This document shows positions 36,164 to 48,111 of a stretch of 64,000 nucleotides of DNA, piece after piece. Source of the stretch: Lepas anatifera (taxonomy: Eukaryota; Arthropoda; Thecostraca; Lepadidae); assembly GCA_034440635.1 (NCBI GenBank), contig JAOTON010000961.1:1116001-1180000 (forward strand). Reading direction: 5' to 3'. The notes below the pieces were generated by a model. It was not told the origin of the DNA. It saw nothing but the letters and a program-made list of their open reading frames with translations, and did no database searches. Position numbers and translations under genes: made by a program. The stretch's first letter is position 1; each line of letters starts with the position of its first letter.

Positions 36164-37274
36164 CTGTATGTTGCAGAACACAGTGGGAACCATTTTTGAA
36201 TGAGCATGCTGCTAAGGCAATCCTTGTGTTCAAGTTTTAGGGTGGATTGCTTTTTCCGACTTTTGTGTGCATTTCTGGGATTCATTTGACGTTATGTGTT
36301 GACCCGTGAACAGACCACTCGCTTGCAAATGTCACAAGAGATAATCACATGCAGATATTCCAGTTCCTCCGAATTCCCTGCCTCCATTGTGTATTAGCAA
36401 TGCTCAGCTGATTGGCTTAAGCGTTCTAAGCACTCCATCTCGCCGGAATGGCGCTGAGACTTGAGTCCAAGCTCCCTTATCAAGAAAGCGGAGGCGAGCG
36501 GATCGCAGTGTTTGCGCGAAAACTAAGCCGACTAGCCCAGGCAGCTGTCGTGACGTGGTAGAACGGCCGGCGGCCTCGCTCCCATCACGACCGCTCACTG
36601 CTCAGCTGGTCGGCTCCTCTCCGCTGCAGAGGCGGTCTGAGCACGCGAAAAAAACGGCCGCTCCGTTAGTACGCTGCAGCCTCTTCTTACGTGGGGTGAC
36701 TGTTCTCTCACGGGTATGTTTGAGGATTCTGTGTATGTGTGTGAAACTGTCATTCTAGAAAAACTCTGTAATTGCTAGAAATGGAGCAGAGCTTCTCTTT
36801 AGATGCTGTCAGCATCTCTTAGGAAACAGCTGCGTTGAGCTACTTTGAGGGAAAAACTGACACAAATGCATAGTTGACGCACCATACGTAGTGGTTTTGC
36901 ATCAGGCTCACTCAGGTGATGCGTTAGGTTTTCCGGAGTCGGGTTTTTAGACTGGCATGCCGTGAGACTATACCTCAGACGGAAACCCCGGCCAATGCCG
37001 TTTGATGTTCGTCACAAAGCGGAGCCTCCGTCGCCAGATGTTGACAGAGTGCCGCCATGTCGGAGGGGTGGCTAGTCTGCACCTGTCGGGGGGGGGGTCA
37101 GTGACCCGCACTCACCCGACCCTGAGCCGCCGGACGGGCCAGTCAGTTGGAACGTACCTGCATTTCTGCCGGACGTGAGTCATGACTTTTGTCGGTACAC
37201 ATCAATCTTTACCATTTTACGGATTATGCTAATTTCTGGAGCTTAGCTCTCACCCTTTTCTGGTTTTCGCCTCC
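36164..37274. other. Stretch with no supported gene
   Basis: Frames near 36404-36758 are GC-influenced and open on both strands. A G-run lies at 37089-37098. Nothing else supported. Confidence 0.4.
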
Positions 37275-37860
37275 TTCACCCTTACAGTGGGGGGAGGTGT
37301 TGGGACCCCATTCGCGATTGGTCCCTAATTTACGTAGAGCTTTGCAGTAGAAACTAGCGTGTTGCTCGTCCCAAGATCTCACGATTGATGCCATTTGTAT
37401 GGTCTTTGCTCACTGGGTTACCCTCCAGGCTAGGTCAAAGACCAGATTTTTGCCCTTCACGGCCAATTTCTCCGCTCTGGCTGCAATTGACCAGGGTTTT
37501 GGGTTCCAAATCACACAAATATAGCCTTAAGAGTGATCCGGGAGCATGTCTGCTTTGACTCATATGCCATACACCTATGAGACCCGTCTAGGTAACGCGT
37601 GAGGTAGGGTCTAAAGGTCACAGGTCACTGACAGATGAAATTAAAGTTGCCTTATATGTCTAATTTTCACTTTTAGGTGGTGGTTTTGAATGCTGTATTT
37701 GAAATCGGGACTAAGATCAACACTAAGTATGTTTCCCCAAAATCTGGTTATATAAAAAGCTAGTCGTATTATTCCACAGGTCACGCAGGGTCAAAAAAGT
37801 CAGTGAAGGTCATCAAATGTCACAGTATGTCAACATTAGTCCTAGAAGGTCAACGGCAAA
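37275..37860 (+). repeat. AGGTCA-rich DNA, possible family member
   Basis: Many GGTCA words occur: TAGGTCAAAG, the DR1 at 37615, CAGGTCACGCAGGGTCA, AAGGTCATC and AAGGTCAACG. The left part has a G/C-rich GGGGGGAGGTG segment like the start of the family copies near 1.1 and 4.0 kb. The DR1 context (TAGGGTCTAA before it here) recalls copy A. A full alignment could not be made by eye, so membership is tentative. Confidence 0.4.
37615..37627 (+). promoter_or_regulatory. DR1 nuclear-receptor-type motif
   Basis: AGGTCA-C-AGGTCA, identical to 1637-1649. Additional half-sites follow within 250 bases. Binding by a nuclear receptor is plausible from the motif, but function is not shown. Confidence 0.4.
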
Positions 37861-40367
37861 TACACGTAGCGAATTCATGAAGAGGGAGAGAGACGAACAG
37901 CGAGAGATTCCGGCATTCGTGTGAAAAGGTGTCGTGGTGTCCAAATGACTCCAACATGCTTCCAGTTCTGAGGTCATTAATGACTCGATTTATTATTTGC
38001 TAGCACACGTGTCACAGACTGTGGTCTGAATACAAAACCTCCAGCTCTGCGTGGGTATATCTTCAAAATTCAGCATTTTGTACTGTAAATTCCTTTTTTA
38101 TTAGACATCGTGTCGAGAGAATTTCAAGGACGTATTATTTTATTTACCTACCAAGTTATGTAAGTCATGTTAACAAGTCATGTTAAAAGAACAAGGACAA
38201 TTATTGAAGCATGCGTTCGAAAAACTCATTTGGGCAAGGTGATGCCTAATGATGTGGGAAAAATGAATACATGTTGTCATGCGTGGAAATGGCATGGGAT
38301 TCACCTCGTAAACTATGGAAAGTGAAATATGGTGAAAAGTGACGAACTCTATTATTCATGATTGGTCAGTTCGCTGGATGTTTTTGTTCACATGACCGAA
38401 AATGTAATGGTATGAGGCAGAAATCTGCTGATTGCAAGGGAGCTGCGAGGGTGTTCCCACGGGTCAATTAGAGGGATGAGGGTGAACCCAACCAGCGTGA
38501 GAGATGGTGAGCTGCTGGGATGCCAGGGCAGTGGACGCGAGCGACACATATTCCTCCAAGAACGTCTTCACGCGTTAGTGCTGGCTCCTTACATCCGGTG
38601 CTGGCTCCTCCTTCCTTTCTGGCTCCTTACATTCTGTGCAGGCTCCTCCTTCTTTGCTGGCTCCTTGACAGTTAGTTCTTTCTGCTCATGACTGGCATTT
38701 CTCCTCCCTATTAGGGATGGGCTGGTGGGCTATGTAGTGCAAACAACTCATAGGCGAGTCAGCAACCAGAGCGTCCTGCCCTTTCACAATTTCTACCCCC
38801 GTATCTTCGCTTACGCTTATAGTGACTCAGCTTATATTTTCTTGCCAGTCAAACGAGGCAGTAGGCTGACTTCCCGAAGTTTTGTATTCGGAACGGGAAA
38901 CAGGTACCCTGAATTATAATTTAATGCTCCATGACCTCCCGACGCTTGACGTGTCTACAAATCCCCTGTCAGACCGATGTACAGGGATAGGAGTGTCGGC
39001 CTTCGGCCGCCAGTTGCCAGGGCCTTTGCCAGGAACCCGTTCTTCACCAGAAACCAGATCCTAAACCTTCATCTCAGAGACAGACAAAATTTGACGCTCC
39101 CAGCCAAATTTTTTGCACGTGTTTTCCTCTTCAACTTGAGAATGTAACAGTAACCTGCAGATGCTGTCTTTTCCCCTTGACGGTTTTCAGCTAAGCTGGA
39201 AAATGTTGATTGGAGGAGTTATTTGTATTGAGGCTCTAGCGAGTTTACCGTCATAACGTCTACTCAAACCCTTTCAAACTTGCTAGGAGCTTTAGCAACA
39301 GCTGTGGCCTTATGCCCAGAACAGACGTTTGAAAATACCTGCTGAAACTACTCAAAACAAGCGATTGTGATATCGTCAAACATGTCCAAGTTCGACAGCA
39401 CTTAGAAGATCCGCCGTCTTACGCTCTGTTTTTGACTGACGAACAGTCACGGTAGACACCTGGAGAGTACACAAATGTCGCAAAAGCTGATCTTATCAAC
39501 ACCGCTCAAATAACATGATTTATGTAATATTGCGGTCTCTTTTAGAACTTGGACACGTGCATTAGTCTGAACTAAGGCAGGATGGTGCGAGTTCCCACGG
39601 TAAGCCTAACCTGACGAAGTCGTTTTCTAAAGGTCAGCAGGCTCATTAGTTTTACATCAGAGACATGAGCTCAATCAGTGTTACAGGACAGACGCCAGCT
39701 CCCGGCCTCCCAGTGAACTAAGGACGGCACCATGTTGGGAGTGGGCTCCGCCATCTGCCGCCTGCGCTGACTACCGCCGCCGATGAACCCCTCGGCTACC
39801 GTTGGGGGTTCAGCTGCCTGCTGTGCGACGGTCGGGCGCGCGTTGACCCGGAGACTGGCATCTCCAGTCCTGCGGCGGGATGCTGCTCGGCCTTGACGCG
39901 TGAGCACAGGCCGTGGCCGCAGGCAGGACCCGTGGCTCAGCGCGCCGCGCCGCCGACGACACTCCCAGCTACTCAACCGGCACGTGCCACCCGCCTCCCA
40001 CGCCGCCGCGCCGTGCTGCCGCCCAGGGTACGTCAGTCGGCGTGACGACCGACGAGAGGCGCCGCCGTAGTAATTGCCGAGGGAACGGATGTTTGTGGTC
40101 TGGGTCGCACGAAGTTCGCGGTCAACGGCTCGACATCAGATCCTGGATGAAAACCTGCGTCTTGGGTGCAGTAGCGCAGAGATAATCTGACCCACCCCTG
40201 CGGTGTTGACACAATTGGACCTGGGCCGCCGCCCACTGCCGTGGCGACGCCGGCACAGCAGCTCGTATGTCTCATTTCCATGCTAATGGCTCATTTAAGT
40301 GCGTGGGGTGATTCACGTCTGCGTTTGAGCTGCGGCGGGAAACAATGAGGCCACGGAGATGTGTACG
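37861..40367. other. Stretch with a GC-rich island, no supported gene
   Basis: A CpG-rich island lies at about 39690-40260, where frames of 80-100 codons are open on both strands with Arg/Ala/Pro-rich translations. Around 38575-38670 GCTGGCTCCT words recur four or five times irregularly. No exon can be defined. Confidence 0.35.
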
Positions 40368-40445
40368 ATGAGGCCTGCTGTAGCTTAGCCGGAGGGTATT
40401 CGTGCCTAAGTGTGTGCGTTCAAATTCCGGTGCTTGCAAAGATAA
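40368..40445 (+). repeat. tRNA-like fragment, possible SINE head
   Basis: TGTAGCTTAGCCGG fits an A-box position, and GCGTTCAAATTCC lies about 35 bases downstream in B-box position. The spacing is right for a tRNA-derived head, but the following DNA does not match the SINE body seen at 12.2 and 57.1 kb. It might be a decayed SINE or chance. Confidence 0.3.
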
Positions 40446-42574
40446 AAGTATCAGCTCTCTATGGATCGATGTTTTGAACTCTGCCACTCAGTCTGATAAT
40501 TGCTTAGAAAAGCTGCGTGTTTAAGAAGTGACTCTTGATTATGATTGGCATGTCTTATCTAGCATCCGGCATGTGATGAACAAATCTTACTCTGAACCCA
40601 CGTCTCTCCTTTTCTACACCAGCTGCACCAACACAATATGCTGAAAACTAACCGCCGGGGGCCTGGTCATTCGCTCACATCACTGGCCATTCGCTCACAG
40701 CACGCGGCCTTAAGACTCGCGTTACCCTCATTGTTATCCAGCGTTCCACGCTCGCAGAATGGACACCGGAAGCTGGAAGTGGCTGGGAATGCCGCTGCGG
40801 CTGAACTGCGGTCCGGAGGCGTCTAATGACGTTGTGACACTGGCTGAGGATGCTGCGCCGACTGTTCCGGCCAGAGGGCGCTGGCGGCGGAGAAAGTGAG
40901 CTGGGGGTGCGAGCCGTGCGTGTCGCCGCGAGGCTCGGCGGTGCATCAGCTGACCAGTCAGCTCACTGAAGCCGGGTGCGTTCTTTCGCCGTGTTGGAGG
41001 GTAAAACTTCCATGAATCGGGTCTGGATACCGGTGAAAGCAGGTGGAAGCTGGCTGCACTACAGCAGATTCAGTGTCTGGGCACGTTTGTCACAAAGCTC
41101 TTTGCGATCCGACATCTACAGCATCCGATTCGGTGCTATTCTCTTTATCCCACCAATTATAGCTATCACTCTTGCTATAGCTATGATTGTTCTAGTTGTT
41201 AGTATTTGCTTTGAAATAGACACTGTTCTGCTGTGTACATTTGTGCTCTGAACAGCGTCAGCGGGTTCACCGGAGCTGGCGTCCCCCTCTGGGCTGGGTG
41301 GGGCAGCAGCCTGTGCTCTAGCCCAGCCTGCCTGCCTTCGTGGCCGAGCAGCCTTGCCCGTGACCTTGTGGGATCCAACCATGGAGAACCCCCGTTAGGT
41401 GGAGCAGCGCCCCACGGCGACAGCGATTCCACTAATGGAATGCATTTCGCGGCTACGTTTGGGCTGCATAAAGAAGCAGCCGATGTCTTTATCGTCTGCT
41501 GAATGCTCAGGCCATGACGAAAGATGAGGCGCCTCGGACCCATCACAGCTCTACGTGTGTGGCACAGCTGATACTAATCGACCCTGGCTATTTAGCTCAG
41601 AGCAGTCTGTCTGTACAAATCAATTACGGATTTGACATTGAAAAGAAATGACTTTATCAATCTATTAGTTTAATTGATGTCCCGCGGCTTACGTCTAAGT
41701 GGGCCTGGAGCTCCACTTTGAGCTGTCTGAGGGAACTGGATGTCATTTCTGAATCCAGTTACGGATGGCGGGGTGGAGTTCGTCAAGGTCGGTCCCCGCT
41801 GCGTGGAATTTGGGTACAGCTGCACGGTGAACGGGCACTAAACCACCGCTGGGTGTCGGGCCAGGCCTAGTCCTTCGACTGGACTCTAAAGTAAAGGGCA
41901 CGGTGGACGCATGGTTCGCCTCTAGACACGAAACAATGCTGTTTCGGCAACAAGTTAACAATTTGGAAACAAAGAAACATGAATGACTGCTTGAATAACC
42001 ATGACTGCTTTGTTGACTTGCAAAATAGTAATAGAACAACGCCATAAAGTTGCACTATGCAGCATCAGCTGTGACTACCCTGCACCCAGACCGAGCACTG
42101 GCCGCTCCGCTGTCAGTGGGAGGGGAGGGGAGGGGCCGACGGCGGAGACTGAAGCTTGGACCCACGACGCTCAATTGTGCTATAACAACACCTGGAGCTT
42201 TATGCGTATTTTTACCTTGCTTCCTGCACTGAGAGCTCATTTGACCTGCCACGGCAGCGGGGTAGCTTGCATCAGGTGTGAAAACTTTTTGGAGCTCAGC
42301 ATTGTCATACGTATTAATGCGCAAGACAACACCATGCACCACGTTGCGAGAAGACATTCTTTCGTACAAAAGTCTCAAGTTTCTGATTTGTAACAAAGAC
42401 TGATAGCTAGTGTCAAAAATAAAAAATCTTATGGAACCAATCCTGGCCTCGCCTACCCAGGAATGGGCGCTTTTTTATCCTAGATGAATTTTTATGATAA
42501 CACAAAACAATTGACATACGAAGCCGACATCTTTAAGAAGTTACGAAAATCCAAGCTCACACATTGGAGGCTTT
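40446..42574. other. Stretch with no supported gene
   Basis: GC-richer at 40760-40960 and 41250-41450. Frames of 80-130 codons overlap on both strands without motifs. A hydrophobic Ile/Ala/Val frame at 41116-41251 arises from GCTAT-type repeats around 41155-41185. Confidence 0.4.
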
Positions 42575-42614
42575 GCTCAGATACTTAGAACTGTGCTCAG
42601 ATACTTAGAACTGT
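42575..42614 (+). repeat. Perfect 20-bp tandem duplication
   Basis: GCTCAGATACTTAGAACTGT occurs twice back to back with no differences, so the duplication is recent. Confidence 0.95.
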
Positions 42615-42829
42615 GTTGATTTTCACTCATTGTATGCAGCCATCAGAGTTTTTAATGTCAGATTTTCGACCAGCTTTCACATGGCTGGCTACTTGGGCTG
42701 GTAACCACAAGTTTCCAACAATTCCGATGAAACCATCTTGGCCATCAGACGAATCCCAGTGCCCCCATAACAGTCACCATAAACCCTTTTTACGCGTCCA
42801 CCATAAGAGTAATACCACCATGGTATGTG

Positions 42830-43070
42830 TCCCTGTGGCCCAGTGTCGGCCCGGCTCGCCCGACCACGCCCAGGGCCGGTCGGAGCACTGAGCACTGGCC
42901 CAGGGCCGGTCGGCGCCCTGAGCACTGGCGCAGTGCCGCTGCACCGCGCCGCTTCAGTGCCCCCTCCCAGCAGCGGGGCGGGAGACTGACCAGAGGGCGG
43001 GAGCTGTCACCCACTGCTGATGTGACGGCCGCCTCAGCTGACCACCTGGGACGTGGTGCTCCGAGGGGAT
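42830..43070. other. GC-rich island with a duplicated 30-bp segment
   Basis: CAGGGCCGGTCGG plus (A)GCACTGAGCACTGGC is present twice between about 42868 and 42930. CpG content is high. The open frames on both strands carry no motif. Confidence 0.45.
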
Positions 43071-43194
43071 TACGCTAGATTCCTGGTGACATTCGTGGCT
43101 CTGCAGGATGTTTGTCAGTCGCTGGACGTATCTCACAGTCTGTCCCTGCAACGGACTATTGCACACAGTGTGACCGCTCCATGAAATTCAAGGC

Positions 43195-43300
43195 GGCTAT
43201 ACGCATGCGCCGTAGAGGGTTGGCTCAGCCGGCTGGTTTTCTTTATAAAACGCCTGCAACTCCTTCCACTGAGCTTCAGCATTCTGCAAACCTTTTCATT
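43195..43300 (+). promoter_or_regulatory. Possible TATA promoter with NRF1-like site
   Basis: ACGCATGCGCC (43201-43211) matches the palindromic NRF1-type word GCATGCGC. TTTATAAAA follows at 43242-43250, and pyrimidine-rich DNA around 43270-43285 (CTTCAGCATTC) would be a plausible start region about 30 bases further on. This order (NRF1-like, TATA, start) is reasonable for a plus-strand promoter. Confidence 0.35.
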
Positions 43301-43374
43301 TGTCTTTGAACTGGTAACTTCTCACATATTTGTATGGCTCTTGCATATACTAGCAATGTGCGATTCCATTATGA

Positions 43375-43773
43375 ATGGGAACATATGAGGCTGAGTTTAG
43401 AGAGCAGGTTGCCCGGAGGCTGACCGCAGCTGTGTGTGCAGCCTTTCCCAGCGACGCTGGTAAATTTCCAGCAACCTCTCCCGGAGCATCCGCAGGTGGC
43501 TGTTCGGGCAGCCGAGGCCTAGGACCGCGTCCTGTGCGGTGGCGGGTCAGGGCTGGGGCTGACTTCGGGCGCCCATTGCTGCGAGCCTGTGAATCGACGC
43601 CTGCGCCTGCCGGATGTGAGGTCGCCCCTGTACCTCCCCCATCATCGCCACGCTCAATGTCATCCCTCCGACTCGGAGGCCTCGCCACGCACCGCGAGCA
43701 CAGCTCCACTCGCAGGCGCTGCTGGGCGGCTTATGTTCTGCCCTTCGGCAAGCGTTGCATTGAAATGTCTTAA
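43375..43773 (+). CDS. Hypothetical open frame downstream of TATA promoter
   Basis: A 132-codon plus-strand frame starts about 100 bases after the possible transcription start. It begins Met-Gly-Thr-Tyr-Glu-Ala-Glu-Phe-Arg and becomes Ala/Pro/Arg/Gly-rich in the GC-rich part. No domain or family is recognised. A minus-strand frame of similar length overlaps it, so base composition may explain it. An earlier ATG at 43333 opens a competing 29-codon frame. A donor-like GCATCCGCAG|GTGGCT near 43495 might end a shorter exon. Treated as hypothetical. Confidence 0.2.
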   Translation: MGTYEAEFREQVARRLTAAVCAAFPSDAGKFPATSPGASAGGCSGSRGLGPRPVRWRVRAGADFGRPLLRACESTPAPAGCEVAPVPPPSSPRSMSSLRLGGLATHREHSSTRRRCWAAYVLPFGKRCIEMS

Positions 43774-44827
43774 GCTTGGACTCTTGGTTTTATTATCCGT
43801 ACTTAGCCAATAATGAGATTCTTTGAGTTGGCGCATCTTAGTTTGATAGAAAGGCGTGCAAGGCTATGATGATTAAAGGATTCATGAAGCATAAATATAA
43901 ATGAGTTGTCTTGCTGCAGTTGATGTGAGGATTACTTGAACCAGTAGCAAATAAATCGGAGTTAGCGAAGATAGCCAAATGTTGGGTGTCACAAATAAAA
44001 TCAGCTTGCGCGTGTCCGTGTTCTGACAAGGGTGTCATTAGCTGGGCGCCAGACAGCCATCGATGGACGCGACACCCTAAACACTTCCGATACGATCTCC
44101 CAGGGTCGCCAGGTGGGACCGCTATTCCATTTCATCCTTGCCACACCCAGCAGACCCGTTGGCACAATTACAGACTGTGTTGGAGTGCTATATTTCGAAG
44201 GCGATTTTTTCTGGCTGTTCCTGACGGCGGTCAAGGATACGACAGGCGATCGCTTGTAACTGCAGTTAAAGATACGTACAAAGATACGTACGTATCCGAT
44301 ACATCTAACCATGAAAATAGCTGATGCGATTCTTATTGAGTGCATGCTCAATGTTCATCACAGTTATCATTGTCTTCATCGGCATCAGAATCATAATTAT
44401 CTTCATCAGAATCTAAAATGCATTGTTATTTGCGCTCTGATCAAATAAAAAAATGTTTAAGCTTTAAAATTTTCGTAAGGCTAGAATTATACTCGCGCAT
44501 TAGGTTTCACGTGTGGGTGTGAACTTTGTGATGAGCACTTATGATTATCGTTATAAGCAGCCATGCAAGCATAGAAAAACTGCTGTAGCATGCAGGAGGG
44601 TTTCTCAGTCAGTCTTTACACAAGTGCAGAGGTGGGCGGCGCCAGTTCAGACTGAAGCAGGGTCACTACCGCATGCGACTGCTGTTTACTCTGCTCTTCA
44701 GTTGGTGTGTGCTTTTGCTCGGCTCGCTCTCTGCTGGAGGACAGTTCCACGCTCGAATTGCACGGCGAAGAAAATATATTCTGGTGATTTTTTACCGCGG
44801 CGGTTTGAAGCTGATAGTTGGAATAAT
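43774..44827. other. Stretch with no supported gene
   Basis: AT-rich with short frames. A tandem AAAGATACGTAC duplication lies at 44269-44292. Frames at 44001-44351 are open on both strands without motifs. Confidence 0.4.
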
Positions 44828-45046
44828 CGTATACGTTCGTTCGGACTTACTGCACAAAGAGTTTTTGGGGTCGGAGCTTTCGATCTGTATTACAGACCTT
44901 CGTCAGCGCATCGGAATGACGAAGGTATGTAATGCAGAACGCTGACGAAGGTCTGTAATACAGAACGCTGACGAAGGTCTGTAATACAGGTCGAAAGCTC
45001 CGACCCCAAAAACTCTTTGTGGAGTAAGTCCGAACAAACTTATGCG
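44828..45046. mobile_element. 219-nt foldback element with 26-bp tandem loop
   Basis: The left arm from 44828, through TTCGGACTTACTGCACAAAG and GGGGTCGGAGCTTTCGA, is the near-exact complement of the right arm ending at 45046. The arms are about 85 bases each with few mismatches. The loop holds tandem 26-bp units (ACGCTGACGAAGGTCTGTAATACAG). The 12-mer AGTTGGAATAAT occurs on both sides (44816-44827 and 45078-45089), which might be a target duplication, although the right copy sits 31 bases beyond the arm. A long hairpin of this kind is typical of foldback MITEs and could yield double-stranded RNA if transcribed. Confidence 0.8.
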
Positions 45047-47683
45047 ACATCCGAACTCCACACAATGCCTTTTCAAGAGTTGGAATAATGTTTCCAGCTA
45101 AAGCAGACAGGTGTTGGGCACTGGCACCTAGGGCACAGAGCATCTGGCGATATTTTTGGGTGTTGTGGCTGTGAATCAAACGAAGCTATAAGATAGATGC
45201 AGTAACCGTTGCGTTTTCAAGGAGTGCATTTGTTGAGAAGAATATCTCATAATTTTGTCGGTTTAACAGAACAGGAACACAATAATATTCGTTAGTTTTT
45301 TGGTTGCTTTAGAGCCAGCAGAAGAGCATTGTCAGAAATAATCTGGATGATTAAGCTCCCCTCAATAGATATCCAACTAACGTACGGTGGGCCTCTGTCT
45401 CGTACCAGGAGAGGGCTCAGTATATCAATCGACCCTACTAGTTGCCAATGCTCCTTTTTCTTCTCCCACCATGCTCGTGCCTTTTTCAGCGGCGGAGATG
45501 CCGGTTGGAGATGGTGCCGTGAAAAAGCGACATGAGAATATTCTGTGGACGGCTCTGAGCCCAGTGCAGCCGGAATGCTGAGCAGCTCCGGTGGCCGTCC
45601 GCAGTCGTTTTTACCGGCCACTGTCCCCACGTGACAAATCTGCGTGACCTTGTATCCAGCACGGTCCAACGGACACCCTGGCAGGTTGTGCCCGGTTAAC
45701 GACGCAATATTTACAAGCGTGGCTATGTGAGCAGATCAGCTGATGCATGTAATCGAAGCATAGATTGTTTTGGAGGATTTTTTTAGTTCCTATAAGATAA
45801 GGCAGTGATGACAGAGTTCATGAAAACATATTCAGGGGCTTCCGTCCACGACGAATATTTTGAAATGACAAGGACCGAAGCCAATAAGCTATAGGAGTCC
45901 GGTTACTTCGTCGGATTGGTATAAATATGTACCACTACAATCTATAAAACAGGAGGGTTAATTTAGTAACAGCATCAGATATTGTGTTTATTCAGCAATG
46001 CGTAAGTGCGTAAAATGTTGTACTAATTTTAACGTAATTTGGTCATCACTTAAGCATTGTTTAATATCTTGCAACCTAACCTCAATATGCGGCTATTTCC
46101 TGGTGAGCGAATCAAAGGTGAAGAACAGCCCTTTGTAGCCCTTGGACCAGTAAGGACGTTTTCATAGTTATCGACTACGTTCGTAGCACGACTGTAGGTT
46201 AAACCAGACCGTAGTTTAGCAATTCTGCGCAAGACCTCTAAAAGTGAGCAACCTGAGGCTCTCGGTTCGCATGGGATAATAAAAACAGCGTGTACAATGC
46301 ACGCGTACGAAAATTTAAAAGTGGGCGTGTAGCGGGAAAACACTGTGGGGACTCTGGTGAATTGTCATCTATTTGGAAGACGGCTTTGAATAGGATGAGC
46401 TGTAAGCACACTCCTGTCTCCTTACGGATGCATGGCAGGTCCCCACGGCCCATCACTATGCCTGCGAGTCCATGAGGGACAGTGCTGAAAGTACTTGTTC
46501 CACCTCTAACGTTTCAGAGGGCACGGGGTCAAGTCCAAGGCCGCTGCAGCGTGGAGGTGCATTCACTTTTTACTCCTGGATCTGCTGATGCCTCGAGATC
46601 GGGTTAGATTTTTGCAGCTAGTGAAAAAGGGGCTGTTCGGGCTATCCATGAGCAACTTAGACCTGAATCAGTGTGGGATGAGGAACGGTAAAACTCTGGA
46701 CTAATACAAATCCTGCAACGTGGCGGGAATTCACTGATGAAACGTTCCGAAAGTATTATCGAATAGCATGACTTCCGCATACATCTATATATGCAATAGT
46801 GCATACTATGCGGAGTAATTAAGTCCGTTGGTTGGAATAGGGTATGTGAGCTTAAATAAGGTATTGGGAAACTTCACCTCTGTTGGATGTCCACAGAATT
46901 GTAGTTGAATCAACTGACACCACCGTTCTAGTCCTTACAACCGTAAGTGTAATGCTCGGGTGTGCTTCTGTTGGCCTGATGGGGCGAATATGTATTAGGA
47001 ACCGTTAGACCCTGTTGGAAGCCGATGAGACTACGTCACTGAGTTTATCGTTGCATCGATCATTGCAGCTGAATCATTGCAGTGATCGCAGTGCGACTGG
47101 GCTAGAGCGCACGTTGGGGACGTGACAGCAGCCACAGATTTGTGCTCTCAAATACAAATAGGTCAGATGGTGTTGCACAATATTGTCTTCTGTAAATGAT
47201 TCCCAATTAAGGTGGTAAATTTTCTGCAAAGCTTAACGAATTTTCCAAAACCAGATCAAGTGGCTCTTGGAAGAAAGAATGTAAACTGTGTTAAGCTATA
47301 CTGAATTGTTTCTCTAGAAATGTAGTGATGGACTCATCCCCGAAGAAGAGCTGCCAGCCTTATGTCATCGTTCTTGTTCTGAATTGACCGACCTTTAAAC
47401 ACCGCCGAATTTGCCTAAAAGTTGTATGTTTTTGACTGCTTTCTCCTGCACTGCGCCTCTGCAATAACCCCTTCCGAGGGTTACCGAGGTCAGGAGTGGG
47501 ACTTTAGTACTTGTACATTCTATTTTTCGATGTCTGTGCCCCTTCCATCATTCTTGTTAGTAGCACGCCAAATCTCGGGTGTCAATCCCCAAACACCCCA
47601 CCCAGCCCGCGGTGATGAGCCGCCGCCAATGATGACTGAGTAAGCCCGTCCCTGTAATTAACACCCATCCCATCCTGCGCTCC
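45047..47683. other. Stretch with no supported gene
   Basis: Frames at 45292-45669 and 46050-46475 overlap on both strands with no domains. No RNA gene or element end was recognised. Confidence 0.4.
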
Positions 47684-47813
47684 GGCACACAGTCCCTGGT
47701 GACTGTCCGACACACAGCCCCTGTGACTGTCCGACACACAGCCCCTGGTGACTGTCCGACACACAGCCCCTGGTGATGTCCGACACAGCCCCTGGTGACT
47801 GTCCGACACACAG
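47684..47813 (+). repeat. 25-bp minisatellite, about five copies
   Basis: The unit CACACAGCCCCTGGTGACTG plus TCCGA is repeated about five times with one-base and four-base deletions in individual copies. Minus-strand frames of around 100 codons are products of the array. Confidence 0.93.
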
Positions 47814-47972
47814 CTAACAGCTGGCTGATGCGTGCTCCAAGCCGATACATTACAATCAGCGGCCATCGGGCGGCCTTCCTTCATCTTCGCGCCAGTCAAC
47901 ACGGCTGTACATCTCGCGTGCCGTGCTTGAAGCCCGACACAAACACCTTCTCACCGTGCCCCCCCCGCCCTC

Positions 47973-47988
47973 CCACACACACACACAC
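47973..47988 (+). repeat. (CA)n microsatellite
   Basis: Eight CA units after a C-run. Confidence 0.9.
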
Positions 47989-48111
47989 GCTGCCTCTCTG
48001 GAGGCTTCTCTTCGTGAGATGAAGAGGGAGAAGGGACGGGTAACGTAACAGTGGCGTAAAGGGGGCAGCTGTGATTCCGTGCGTTCACATTCCTGAGGCC
48101 GTCATTTGACC

